From a virus, in IMG/VR virus record IMGVR_UViG_3300046387_000246, positions 1 to 64,000 of that record: a DNA stretch of 64,000 nucleotides. One strand, 5' to 3'. Below the pieces are notes generated by a model. That model saw only the letters and a list, made by a program, of their open reading frames with translations, ran no database searches and was not told the DNA's origin. Position 1 is the first letter of the stretch, and each line of letters starts with the position of its first letter. Positions 5,347 through 12,573 of the stretch are shown here, piece after piece. The translations under genes were made by a program, and so were the position numbers.

Positions 5347-5763
5347 ATGTCTCAGAAGTTGAAAAGAAAATACGAAGCTGAGTACGCTCAGTTCATCGGT
5401 AAGGAGTGGAGTAAGACCAAGGGTGGTGGTTGCTTCACTCTTTTGTTTGATATGGGAAAGGAGATAGGATATCACACCTGTAAGGAAGACTATTCATTCA
5501 CCGCCAAGGAGTTCCTTAGAGATCTCTGGGAAGCCGAGGATTGGACTGCGATTAAAACGTCGAGTATGGGTGAGGTATTTGATATCAGTGATCTACAAAA
5601 GTACGACATACTGGTGATGAGGTTGGAGAAAAGACTTAATCACTGTGCTGTGTACTTGGGAGAAGGGTTTATATTACATCACAAAGCGTTCTCGAAGTCT
5701 AACATAGAAGCAGTAGAAACCTATATACCTTCGACACTGTACGTTATACGAAAGAATGCATAG
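5347..5763 (+). CDS. NlpC/P60-family peptidase-like protein (tail-associated cell-wall hydrolase)
   Basis: A 138-residue protein with the NlpC/P60 layout: a Cys in GGGCFTLLFDMG (C29), a His in NHCAVYLGEGFILHH (H99) followed by a further His pair (H111/H112). The preceding YDILVMRLEK matches the strand that in this family reads 'GDl/DIvlm'. The family usually has DC at the catalytic Cys; here it is GC. It resembles the peptidase domain of lambda-type tail protein K and cyanophage homologues, which open peptidoglycan during DNA entry or act in tail assembly. The next gene starts inside its end (8-nt overlap, ATG 5756). Confidence 0.7.
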   Translation: MSQKLKRKYEAEYAQFIGKEWSKTKGGGCFTLLFDMGKEIGYHTCKEDYSFTAKEFLRDLWEAEDWTAIKTSSMGEVFDISDLQKYDILVMRLEKRLNHCAVYLGEGFILHHKAFSKSNIEAVETYIPSTLYVIRKNA

Positions 5764-5914
5764 ATTCACAACAACTATTGAAGAAGATGATGATACAGGG
5801 GAACTGTTTGTTAAACTACCAGAGTCTTTATTATCTGCTGCTGACTTAAATATCGGAGATGTGGTAGAATATAGTGTAGAAAATGAAACTATTATCTTAA
5901 CTAAAGATCAATGA
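5756..5914 (+). CDS. AbrB/MazE-like small protein, 52 aa
   Basis: A 52-residue ORF overlapping the peptidase gene by 8 nt and the next gene by ATGA. The pattern TGELFVKLPESLLSAADLNIGDVVEYSVENETIIL follows the swapped-hairpin SpoVT-AbrB/MazE domain: a strand, 'LP', a helix, 'l.iGD.ve', then a final strand. Members are DNA-binding dimers, either antitoxins or transcription regulators. No toxin-like partner lies next to it, so a regulator is more likely. The very acidic N-terminal insert (EEDDDTGE) is unlike a normal DNA-binding arm, so DNA binding is uncertain. Confidence 0.6.
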   Translation: MHRFTTTIEEDDDTGELFVKLPESLLSAADLNIGDVVEYSVENETIILTKDQ

Positions 5915-6102
5915 AAAACTCTTTTGCTGATTTAACTGCAAGTGAATTGGAAATGTGTTATGATGCAGTTAGGTATTATCAAATGAATCATATAGGACCT
6001 TTTAAACACGGACCTTATGAAACTGCTAATTCTATCTTAGCCAAACTACATTATGTAAAGACCCCCTATGACAGATCACAAGCAGTCGGAACAGCAGACT
6101 GA
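5911..6102 (+). CDS. Small hypothetical protein, 63 aa
   Basis: A 63-residue protein (MKNSFADLTASELEMCYDAVRYYQMNH...DRSQAVGTAD). An N-terminal helical half (LTASELEMCYDAVRYYQ) is followed by GPFKHGPYETANSILAKLHYV, a second helix. It is coupled to the upstream gene by ATGA and overlaps the next gene by 35 nt. No known family. Confidence 0.6.
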   Translation: MKNSFADLTASELEMCYDAVRYYQMNHIGPFKHGPYETANSILAKLHYVKTPYDRSQAVGTAD

Positions 6103-6274
6103 GTGGACAATTACTCTCACTAAAGAAGAACGTCAGCTCATATGCAACTCAGGCGGTTGGTGTTTGTTATACAAGGCTGAAGTCTGTGGTGGCAAACCCC
6201 TTGAGAACGTTCAGAAGACGTGGAGATCAATCCGTGCTAAACTAGAAGCTCCTGAGAAGGGATTCATAGAGTAG
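6068..6274 (+). CDS. Small hypothetical protein, 68 aa
   Basis: A 68-residue protein (MTDHKQSEQQTEWTITLTKEERQLIC). The 35-nt overlap with the upstream gene is longer than usual here; an in-frame start further down would lose the conserved-looking WTITLTKEE segment, so I keep this one. The segment RQLICNSGGWCLLYKAE has two Cys and looks helical. No family is recognised. Confidence 0.6.
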   Translation: MTDHKQSEQQTEWTITLTKEERQLICNSGGWCLLYKAEVCGGKPLENVQKTWRSIRAKLEAPEKGFIE

Positions 6275-6318
6275 TAAACCCCTCTGAAACCTTACCCCCG
6301 CGAGCGTCGTAACTAACT

Positions 6319-6858
6319 ATGAGCTTTGACTTTGATATTGAAGATGAATACTTAGATGCTAAGTCTCTTTGCATACTGCAAGAAGAGATGACTAGCGATA
6401 GGTTCAACTGGAATCTATCTACTAAGGTGGAGGATCGTGCTCTTGATATGCTATTTCCGAACGTAGGACTTTGGAATTGGCAACTATGTAATGTAATGTA
6501 TTCTAATGGACGACCTCTAACTGATGAGTATGACCTTGTACTGCCCTTAATTAATAGGATCTCACCGCGTGCGTTAATACGAGTAAAGGCGAACCTAGTC
6601 CCTATAACTGAGTCTAGGAGAGAGTACGAGTTTCATACGGATTTACATCCAGAAGGGTATGAGGGTGCAAAGACCTCGATCTTCTATGTAAATACTAATA
6701 ATGGTTTTACTTCCATACGAGATGAGATAACTGGTTTTCAAAGAGATGTTGAGTCTAAAGAGAACAGGTTACTTAGTTTTCCACAGGAAGTAATGCATAG
6801 GGGTACCTCTTGTACTAATGCCTCAAATCGTATTGTTATCAACCTTAACTATTTTTAA
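6319..6858 (+). CDS. 2-oxoglutarate/Fe(II)-dependent oxygenase-like protein
   Basis: A 179-residue protein with the double-stranded beta-helix signature: H106 and D108 in YEFHTDLHPEGYEG, distal H160 in QEVMHRGTSCTN, and R171 in NRIVINLNYF, spaced 11 residues after the His as needed to bind 2-oxoglutarate. This family is common in cyanophages and is usually annotated as 2OG-Fe(II) oxygenase; substrates are mostly unknown (protein or nucleic acid hydroxylation are options). The gene is followed by a membrane protein and by a second oxygenase-like gene, suggesting a linked function. Confidence 0.8.
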   Translation: MSFDFDIEDEYLDAKSLCILQEEMTSDRFNWNLSTKVEDRALDMLFPNVGLWNWQLCNVMYSNGRPLTDEYDLVLPLINRISPRALIRVKANLVPITESRREYEFHTDLHPEGYEGAKTSIFYVNTNNGFTSIRDEITGFQRDVESKENRLLSFPQEVMHRGTSCTNASNRIVINLNYF

Positions 6859-7098
6859 ATGATCGGATCCGAAATGTATGCTATCAGAGACTTGCTTCTC
6901 TCTTGCCCACCTGTGTATACCCTACCAGGTACGTGGACTAAGTGTAATGCTATAATTCCACACTATAATGCTAATCCTAATGCAACGTTTGCTATTTCTA
7001 TTCTAGTGATCCTTATTCTGGGTACTGGTTATGGTCTATATAAAGCGTTCTTTGATAACAAGGAGTTAGCAGATCCTTGGGATGATCACGATGATTGA
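6859..7098 (+). CDS. Small single-pass membrane protein, 79 aa
   Basis: A 79-residue protein whose middle (FAISILVILILGTGYGLYKAFF, about residues 43-64) is a transmembrane helix. The N-terminal part is polar with two Cys and several Pro residues (LLSCPPVYTLPGTWTKC), and the C-terminus is acidic (WDDHDD). The ATG directly follows the stop of the first oxygenase gene. Its place between two oxygenase-like genes is notable; function unknown. Confidence 0.7.
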   Translation: MIGSEMYAIRDLLLSCPPVYTLPGTWTKCNAIIPHYNANPNATFAISILVILILGTGYGLYKAFFDNKELADPWDDHDD

Positions 7099-7100
7099 TT

Positions 7101-7628
7101 ATGAGAATGTTAATTGAACCGTTCGGACCTAAGATACTCAGGTCTTTTCTACCTGAGAAATACAGACAAGCTTTGTTAGCAGATGCATTTAATATGGACG
7201 ATGATGCATCTCCTATCCTTGCAGGTCAAGTTAATGAGCAGTTATACTTCTATCCCGAAGAAGGGATAATGACTCCTTTTAACTATGCAGTGCACGAGTA
7301 TCTGGGAGAACAAAGATTACATACTATCGAACCCTTATGGGTAAACTTTGCAGTAGCAGGTGATTGGCAACCTGTACACAACCACGATGGTGACTTAAGT
7401 ATGGTTGCATTCCTAGATGTGCCAAAAGGTATTTACGAAGAGACTGAGATAGCAGGTTCCTTGTTCTTTCAGTATGGAGAGAGGATACAACATAATAAGA
7501 ATACTTACGGACCTATTAAACCCCAAGTAGGAGAGTTCTTTATCTTTCCTAGTTGGTTAAACCATTATGTGTATCCTTTTGTCTCGTCGGGACAGAGGAT
7601 CTCACTCTCAGGAAACATTTACACTTAA
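7101..7628 (+). CDS. Second 2OG-Fe(II) oxygenase-like protein
   Basis: A 175-residue protein. I choose ATG 7101; the frame is open to a TTG at 7095, but that would overlap the previous stop and an ATG follows at once. The HNHDGDLS motif (H93, H95, D96), the distal H155 in SWLNHYVYPF and R166 in GQRISLSGN match the 2OG-FeII_Oxy_5-type pattern (H-x-H...H...R). The ordering FPSWLNHYVYPF (proline, aromatic residues, His) is typical of the family. It differs enough in sequence from the 6319 protein to be a different subfamily, not a recent duplicate. Confidence 0.8.
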   Translation: MRMLIEPFGPKILRSFLPEKYRQALLADAFNMDDDASPILAGQVNEQLYFYPEEGIMTPFNYAVHEYLGEQRLHTIEPLWVNFAVAGDWQPVHNHDGDLSMVAFLDVPKGIYEETEIAGSLFFQYGERIQHNKNTYGPIKPQVGEFFIFPSWLNHYVYPFVSSGQRISLSGNIYT

Positions 7629-7630
7629 CT

Positions 7631-7729
7631 ATGGAACTTTTTATTATCTTTGGAGGTGCTTATGCACTCTACACAGTTGGTATGGCAATCGCTACTGAAC
7701 TAGACTATCGTGCTGCTAATAAAAAATGA
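7631..7729 (+). CDS. Very small membrane protein, 32 aa
   Basis: A 32-residue ORF (MELFIIFGGAYALYTVGMAIATE...) starting 2 nt after the previous stop and sharing ATGA with the next gene at 7726. One hydrophobic segment covers about residues 3-20, ending in a polar C-terminus (DYRAANKK). Coupling on both sides supports it despite its size. Function unknown. Confidence 0.55.
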   Translation: MELFIIFGGAYALYTVGMAIATELDYRAANKK

Positions 7730-8013
7730 GCGACATACCTGAGTTTGAAAACTATCAAGACGAACTAGAATGGAGATTCGTAAAGATTGCGGAATCTATT
7801 AAGTCTCTTGCTATTAAGATAAAGACTGTAGAAGGATTCTTTGGAAGAGGATCTTCAATGATCCAGTATAAGATACCTGGTAACGATGACTACAGTGATC
7901 TTGCTAGTGTGTTTGACGATCTGTATGACCGTCTAAATAAGATTGAAGAAGACATTGCTATAAATGGGAGCTTACCTGATCGAAACAGGTCGGAGTTATC
8001 AGAACCCGATTGA
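7726..8013 (+). CDS. Coiled-coil hypothetical protein, 95 aa
   Basis: A 95-residue protein. The N-terminal half is helical (NYQDELEWRFVKIAESIKSLAI), and the second half contains a short heptad-like region (SDLASVFDDLYDRLNKIEEDI). Its last 50 nt overlap the start of the 1152-residue structural gene, longer than other overlaps here. It could be a small virion chaperone or regulator. No family is recognised. Confidence 0.6.
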   Translation: MSDIPEFENYQDELEWRFVKIAESIKSLAIKIKTVEGFFGRGSSMIQYKIPGNDDYSDLASVFDDLYDRLNKIEEDIAINGSLPDRNRSELSEPD

Positions 8014-11000
8014 TTCACACGATTATAATCGTACCTATACTGCTGCGGATTCACCTCATATTGGTAATCTTGTAACGTCAGGTTCTGATGGAGAGATGTC
8101 AGTTGATAAGAATGCGACAGGCGGTACATATACAATTACAACTGGTGGTGGTGCTGGTTCTTATCAGTTTGGTAAGGATGAGGTCTATTATATTGGTACA
8201 CAACAAACAACACGAATAGAATACGCATACGCAGAAAGAAGAGAGATATATCGTTGGTATTCTGGTAGGAGAAACGATCATCTATACTATGATCAAGTGG
8301 ATTTGGATGATAGTTTACCTATGAATCCAAAAAGATATAATAAAGAACCACGTAACGGAAGAGAAGTCTTCCTATTGTCAAAAGATAGTCATACTGGTAA
8401 CACTCAGGTATATTTGCATTATGATGCAGCAAACTTTAATTCATATCTATCAACCAGTAGTACAGGTGCACTAAGATCATTAGGTTATATTTGGTCATCA
8501 CAGGCTGCTGCTGACACTGCACAGATTGTACATCCCTCTGAAGACCTACTACCTCTATACCACTATCGTAGAGCTAACCCTGTTGACGACCTCTATACTA
8601 CAGATCCTACTAAAGAGACGAACATACAGACAGATGTGTCAGGTGTTCCCAACTCCCCTAATCCAGGAAATCAAGAATATCAGTATCAAGGTATATACGG
8701 ATACGTGTTCTCACGTACTGCTCCACGCTATAGAAATCAATATGTTGACGTAGGTAAACCAATAAACACTGGTGAAGTGAACAGATCTAACTGGTATAGT
8801 TGGTCAGGAGGGTATAATGAGGACGCATATAACAATTCTTCGCCTCCTGCAAGCACTTTAGGTTGGGGAAATCCAGATAATGCTGAAATAAACGACTCAA
8901 AAGCGAATTTTGAGTGGTTTTATGGCAAAAATGGAGCTGTAAAGGCGTGTTTACCCAAATTTTTGGGTTTTCACGATGCTTTTGAGGGTCAATTCGTCTA
9001 TTATCTGTATGATACGACATTTCCGTTCTCAGGACCGATATATGGTATTAATTTAATTACAACTGATGCTCCTTGTAACCCATCAACTGCTGATTGCCCT
9101 CACGATCCACATACATTATACCATTCTTACTACTATGAGATGCGTCAAGACGCTTGGGAGACCAAAAAGACGCATATTTCAGTAGATACACCAGGTCAAG
9201 ATGGTTTATCCGAATCATTTTGGGCTGTGGGTACTGATGATCAGATGGTATTCTTTAGATACACTACAGAGACTGGTTTCTTCGTACCTGGTGAACAAGT
9301 AAATGGGTGGTTAATACAGTCAGTGCGTTACTTTGGTGATGAACTGCGTTGTGGTTTTATGAGATTGCAGACTATAGCAGGTGCAAAAGGTAATGTATTC
9401 ACTTATCAACAAACATTTACCTCTACAAACAGTGGAACTGCTTCAATATTGGCAGGTTACGGTATTCCTGATAAAGCAGCATTCTTCGGTGTGTATGAAT
9501 TTCCTAAGAAATTGTCCTATTATAAAGCAGAAATCGATAATGATGCACTAATACCACAAAGAAACTTCGATGAAGCAATTTTACAAGCGTATGTAAGTGA
9601 AAAAGGGGAGATTGAAGAGATAGAAATTATCAATGCAGGTAAAGATTACAAAGATCCTGACATTATTATCTCTATTCCAGACATTAGAAGAGTGGAAGGG
9701 TTCACTGATACTGCTACAAACATCCCAGAAATGTTTGTTGATGGTATTTCTGGTGAACCTCAGCTCAATTTTCAGACTACAGAAGACTTTGAGCAATCAA
9801 ATAAGGCAGGTAGGGAGACAGTTACACATCTTGAAAAGCAAAAATGGGAGACAGATGCAGGTTATACTAAAAGTGTAAAGCAAGCAAAGGCATCTATCAT
9901 ATTAAATGAAGAAGGATGTATCAAAAGTGTAACCATATTGGAACCTGGTGCGGGTTATCAACCAGGTGAAGAGGTTGGTGTGCGTGTTGTAGAGCGTGAT
10001 AAAGAGACTAGAGAAGACACATTCGTTGGAGAAGACACCAAAAATGTCCAAGCGGAGTTAGATAATTCATTTGATAGTGACGATACACCGAAGGAAGTAA
10101 GAGATGCATTAAAAGATCCAATGCGTATTATGAAGGAAGGATTATCTTCCATTGATACAACTATATCAACAGACTATGTAACTGGGTATATTGGTGTAGC
10201 AGATCTTGAAAAAGATGAAAAAACTAAGTTCTGTGACAAGATTCCTTCAGAGTGCTTATCACCTGACCTAGGAAAGAACTGGTATAGACTTGGAAATATC
10301 ATAAATCCAGACACATATGTCGGAGGAATCGCTTCTTCACCAAATTCCACTCCAATAGCAAATGAATTGACTAAGTTTTTAAGTCCATCTGTAAGTAATA
10401 ATGTTGCACATTCAAACTATTTGGAAGAAAAGACCTCAAATGGTCTGCCAGGTATGTTTGGTGGTGCTTGTTTAGAGACATTCCAAGCAAAACTATACGG
10501 AGTGAAAAGATTTTTTGATGTACCTTGCCCTATGACTGGATATGATCAATACGGAAAGTACAAAACTTTTGGATTTATCCCATACAAGTATTGCGGAAGT
10601 AAACAAGAAAGTGCACAGGTACGTGTTTCTATTAGTGTAGAGGGTGATGTATCTAAAAAAGGAGAGACAGTTAATCAAGCGTTCCTTGATTGGTTGGAAT
10701 CTCTACCTAAACCTACACTGACTAGACCAAGACCTGTTATGGATGGTAATACTGATAAAACAACCAAGTCACACGCTTGTAATCGTGGTGGTGATGTGAA
10801 TGGTCGTTGCTTTGCTACAGGTAATGGTACATATAGTTTTGTTCCTGAAGCAGGTGATGAGAATACATTTGACTTTGTAGGAACAGAACTAGAGAAGTTA
10901 GCTACGTGGGTAGGTCCTGGCAACTATAACAGTTACGGAACTGGTACAGTGGAGATTACAGACACGATGTTAACGCCACCTAATGACACGTATTCGCACA

Positions 11001-11422
11001 CCTATAACACAATACAATTTGCTACGTGTACAAATGGCAAGTTTCCTAATCCGTGCTGGCACAATTTCATTGCTGATGGCGTACTTGATGTTTATAGTGG
11101 ATATGATGAGAACGGTAATGGGCTTGCATCTGATAACATATGCACAGGACAACCTTTCTCAGACCCATCTACGTGGGTGCAGAGTAGTGTCTTAAACTCA
11201 TATGGTGAATGTGCTGCATTGCAGAACATTGTGCACTCTACTGTGGCATTTGACACAGGTAAAACTAACGAAGATAATCCATACATAGAACTAGGACCGA
11301 TAAACGGTAATATGCACTGGGTCAACTACCTTCCTGGTGCAACACATCTATTAACCCAATCATTAAAGAGATATGGTAATCCGTATTTCGACGAATGCGA
11401 TATAATTGAACCTGAACAATAA
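7964..11422 (+). CDS. Virion structural protein, 1152 aa, with a DUF5648-like region
   Basis: A long protein immediately upstream of the PAAR and gp25 genes, so probably a baseplate or tail-tip component. Residues about 92-216 repeat the pattern 'YRWYSGRRNDHLYY...' and 'PLYHYRRANPVDDLYTTDP', which matches DUF5648-type modules (aromatic residues followed by DHLYT) found in secreted and cell-surface proteins. Two GxGY-type units appear at about residues 545-580 and 640-680. The C-terminal half is Cys-rich (FCDKIPSEC, FGGACLETF, DVPCPMTG, YKYCGSK), unusual for a cytoplasmic phage protein and suggesting disulfides or metal sites. The start overlaps the preceding gene by 50 nt; I found no better in-frame start with the same N-terminus. 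Confidence 0.75.
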   Translation: MGAYLIETGRSYQNPIDSHDYNRTYTAADSPHIGNLVTSGSDGEMSVDKNATGGTYTITTGGGAGSYQFGKDEVYYIGTQQTTRIEYAYAERREIYRWYSGRRNDHLYYDQVDLDDSLPMNPKRYNKEPRNGREVFLLSKDSHTGNTQVYLHYDAANFNSYLSTSSTGALRSLGYIWSSQAAADTAQIVHPSEDLLPLYHYRRANPVDDLYTTDPTKETNIQTDVSGVPNSPNPGNQEYQYQGIYGYVFSRTAPRYRNQYVDVGKPINTGEVNRSNWYSWSGGYNEDAYNNSSPPASTLGWGNPDNAEINDSKANFEWFYGKNGAVKACLPKFLGFHDAFEGQFVYYLYDTTFPFSGPIYGINLITTDAPCNPSTADCPHDPHTLYHSYYYEMRQDAWETKKTHISVDTPGQDGLSESFWAVGTDDQMVFFRYTTETGFFVPGEQVNGWLIQSVRYFGDELRCGFMRLQTIAGAKGNVFTYQQTFTSTNSGTASILAGYGIPDKAAFFGVYEFPKKLSYYKAEIDNDALIPQRNFDEAILQAYVSEKGEIEEIEIINAGKDYKDPDIIISIPDIRRVEGFTDTATNIPEMFVDGISGEPQLNFQTTEDFEQSNKAGRETVTHLEKQKWETDAGYTKSVKQAKASIILNEEGCIKSVTILEPGAGYQPGEEVGVRVVERDKETREDTFVGEDTKNVQAELDNSFDSDDTPKEVRDALKDPMRIMKEGLSSIDTTISTDYVTGYIGVADLEKDEKTKFCDKIPSECLSPDLGKNWYRLGNIINPDTYVGGIASSPNSTPIANELTKFLSPSVSNNVAHSNYLEEKTSNGLPGMFGGACLETFQAKLYGVKRFFDVPCPMTGYDQYGKYKTFGFIPYKYCGSKQESAQVRVSISVEGDVSKKGETVNQAFLDWLESLPKPTLTRPRPVMDGNTDKTTKSHACNRGGDVNGRCFATGNGTYSFVPEAGDENTFDFVGTELEKLATWVGPGNYNSYGTGTVEITDTMLTPPNDTYSHTYNTIQFATCTNGKFPNPCWHNFIADGVLDVYSGYDENGNGLASDNICTGQPFSDPSTWVQSSVLNSYGECAALQNIVHSTVAFDTGKTNEDNPYIELGPINGNMHWVNYLPGATHLLTQSLKRYGNPYFDECDIIEPEQ

Positions 11423-11955
11423 TGGCATTAGGAGTCTTAAAACCAGTTGCGAATCATAATGGGTTACCTGACACAGGTCACGGTATACCTATTCCTTCGA
11501 CTATTCATAGTACACAACCTTGTAATAGTCCTCCTATTGAATTACCAATTATTGTTAAGGACAAAACTTGTTTATGGCCACCAACACCATTGGTTCCATT
11601 AACTGCTCTCAATCCAATGCGAGCAACAGTATTGGTAAATGGTTTGCCAATTATGATTAACTCTGATACTTTTACCACACACAGAAGTATCACAACCAAT
11701 ATTATTAACTATGTGTGCCCTTGTGGTAAGGCAATGTGCATTATACCGACTCCTATTAACTGTAGTTTGCTTACTATGGAAGATATGAAGGGAATTGGAC
11801 ACGGAAGAACACTATGGGCAACTACATTTACTGTATTTGCGTTCAAAATTCCTATTGGTCGTCTTACAGACCCATTAGGATTCGGTGTAACTGGTAAATC
11901 TTGGCCGTGTTCGTCTGCTATTGCCTTTGGAAGTCCAAATGTATTGGCAGGTTGA
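11422..11955 (+). CDS. PAAR-like baseplate spike-tip protein
   Basis: A 177-residue protein rich in Pro, Thr and Cys, with hairpin-like repeats (NGLPDTGHGIPIPSTIHST, MRATVLVNGLPIMINSDTF, GRLTDPLGFGVTGKSWPCSSAI). This fits the PAAR fold, a cone that caps the T4 gp5 or VgrG spike and is stabilised by a metal bound to His and Cys. Its overlap with the 1152-residue gene (1 nt) and proximity to gp25 support a baseplate-tip role. PAAR proteins are about 90-100 residues in many phages; this one is longer, with CPCGKAMCIIPTPINC as an inserted Cys-rich stretch. Confidence 0.75.
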   Translation: MALGVLKPVANHNGLPDTGHGIPIPSTIHSTQPCNSPPIELPIIVKDKTCLWPPTPLVPLTALNPMRATVLVNGLPIMINSDTFTTHRSITTNIINYVCPCGKAMCIIPTPINCSLLTMEDMKGIGHGRTLWATTFTVFAFKIPIGRLTDPLGFGVTGKSWPCSSAIAFGSPNVLAG

Positions 11956-11956
11956 T

Positions 11957-11963
11957 CTAAATA
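11957..11963 (+). promoter_or_regulatory. Late-promoter-like CTAAATA
   Basis: CTAAATA lies 30 nt upstream of the 45-residue gene. It resembles the T4-type late motif (N)ATAAATA with one change. GATCTA 11954-11959 and TAGATC 11978-11983 form an inverted repeat around it, followed by a T-run, which could also be a weak terminator for the PAAR gene. Confidence 0.4.
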
Positions 11964-11993
11964 TGCTACAATCCTACTAGATCATTATTTTTT

Positions 11994-12131
11994 ATGGCAG
12001 TCTATTCGAATACAAACCTATTGAAGGAACCTAACCCTAAAAAAACACGTCAAGGGATGGGAAAACATAGCAAATTAAGTGCAACTTCACGTAATCAAAA
12101 GCGTAAGAGGTATCGAGGGCAAGGAAAGTGA
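11994..12131 (+). CDS. Small basic protein, 45 aa
   Basis: A 45-residue, highly basic protein (MAVYSNTNLLKEPNPKKTRQ...KRKRYRGQGK) with about 13 Lys or Arg residues. It sits between the PAAR and gp25 genes. It starts after a late-promoter-like CTAAATA at 11957. Its function is unknown; nucleic-acid or scaffold binding are possibilities from composition only. It resembles the 52-residue basic protein at 4835 in composition, not obviously in sequence. Confidence 0.65.
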   Translation: MAVYSNTNLLKEPNPKKTRQGMGKHSKLSATSRNQKRKRYRGQGK

Positions 12132-12138
12132 CTAAATA
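12132..12138 (+). promoter_or_regulatory. Late-promoter-like CTAAATA
   Basis: CTAAATA follows directly after the stop of the 45-residue gene and lies 27 nt upstream of the gp25 ATG. It is one base from the T4-type late motif. The identical 7-mer occurs at 11957, so the two genes may have the same late control. Confidence 0.45.
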
Positions 12139-12165
12139 GACATATAATGTCAATATTAACGCTTA

Positions 12166-12573
12166 ATGGCGTATCGGTTTAACGCAGAAAGAAATTTATC
12201 ACGTCAATTCCGTGACCTCAGTATAGGGATGAAAGCAAACCCCAATACTGAGGATTTTTCTATTGTAAAGAATCAGAATGCTATTAAGCAAGCGATGAAA
12301 AACCTTATCCTGACAGGATTTGGTGAGAGACCATTTCAACCAACTAAAGGATCTCGTTTACGTCAGATGCTTTTTGAACCTTTTGATGTGTTTATGTCAG
12401 AAGAACTTAAAGAAGAGATGTTTAACGTATTAAAGACTTTTGAACCTCGCATCGTGGTTAATGAAATAAGAATGATACCTGGTGAACCAAATGAACTAGA
12501 AGTGGAAGTTGATTACACCATTGTAGGAGAGACCCTCATACAAACTGTTGATTTCTTATTGGAGAAAGTATAA
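12166..12573 (+). CDS. 25: Baseplate wedge protein gp25 (T4 gp25-like)
   Basis: A 135-residue protein; T4 gp25 has 132. The sequence (FRDLSIGMKANPNTEDFSIV, AIKQAMKNLILTGFGERPFQP, RLRQMLFEPFD) matches the gp25/lysozyme-like wedge family including the conserved GERPFQP..G...LF motif. It forms part of the inner baseplate wedge, binding gp6 and helping to start sheath assembly. It shares a 1-nt TAATG overlap with the gp6 gene, the same order as in T4-like cyanophages. Confidence 0.9.
   Translation: MAYRFNAERNLSRQFRDLSIGMKANPNTEDFSIVKNQNAIKQAMKNLILTGFGERPFQPTKGSRLRQMLFEPFDVFMSEELKEEMFNVLKTFEPRIVVNEIRMIPGEPNELEVEVDYTIVGETLIQTVDFLLEKV

Noticed and set aside
5309-5362. 17-codon ORF MVPRYRKNPAG... 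before the peptidase gene
   Set aside because: Too short, with no own ribosome-binding site, and it overlaps the strong start at 5347.
6777-6785. Third TTTTCCACA (DnaA-box-like)
   Set aside because: It lies inside the oxygenase coding sequence, single and without AT-rich surroundings, so chance is enough to explain it.
7095-7100. TTG start for the second oxygenase gene
   Set aside because: An ATG follows two codons later and the TTG overlaps the previous stop codon.
10493-10678. Minus-strand and out-of-frame ORFs throughout the structural genes
   Set aside because: They mirror the codon use of long + strand genes, have no ribosome-binding sites and no recognisable products; I found no convincing minus-strand gene.
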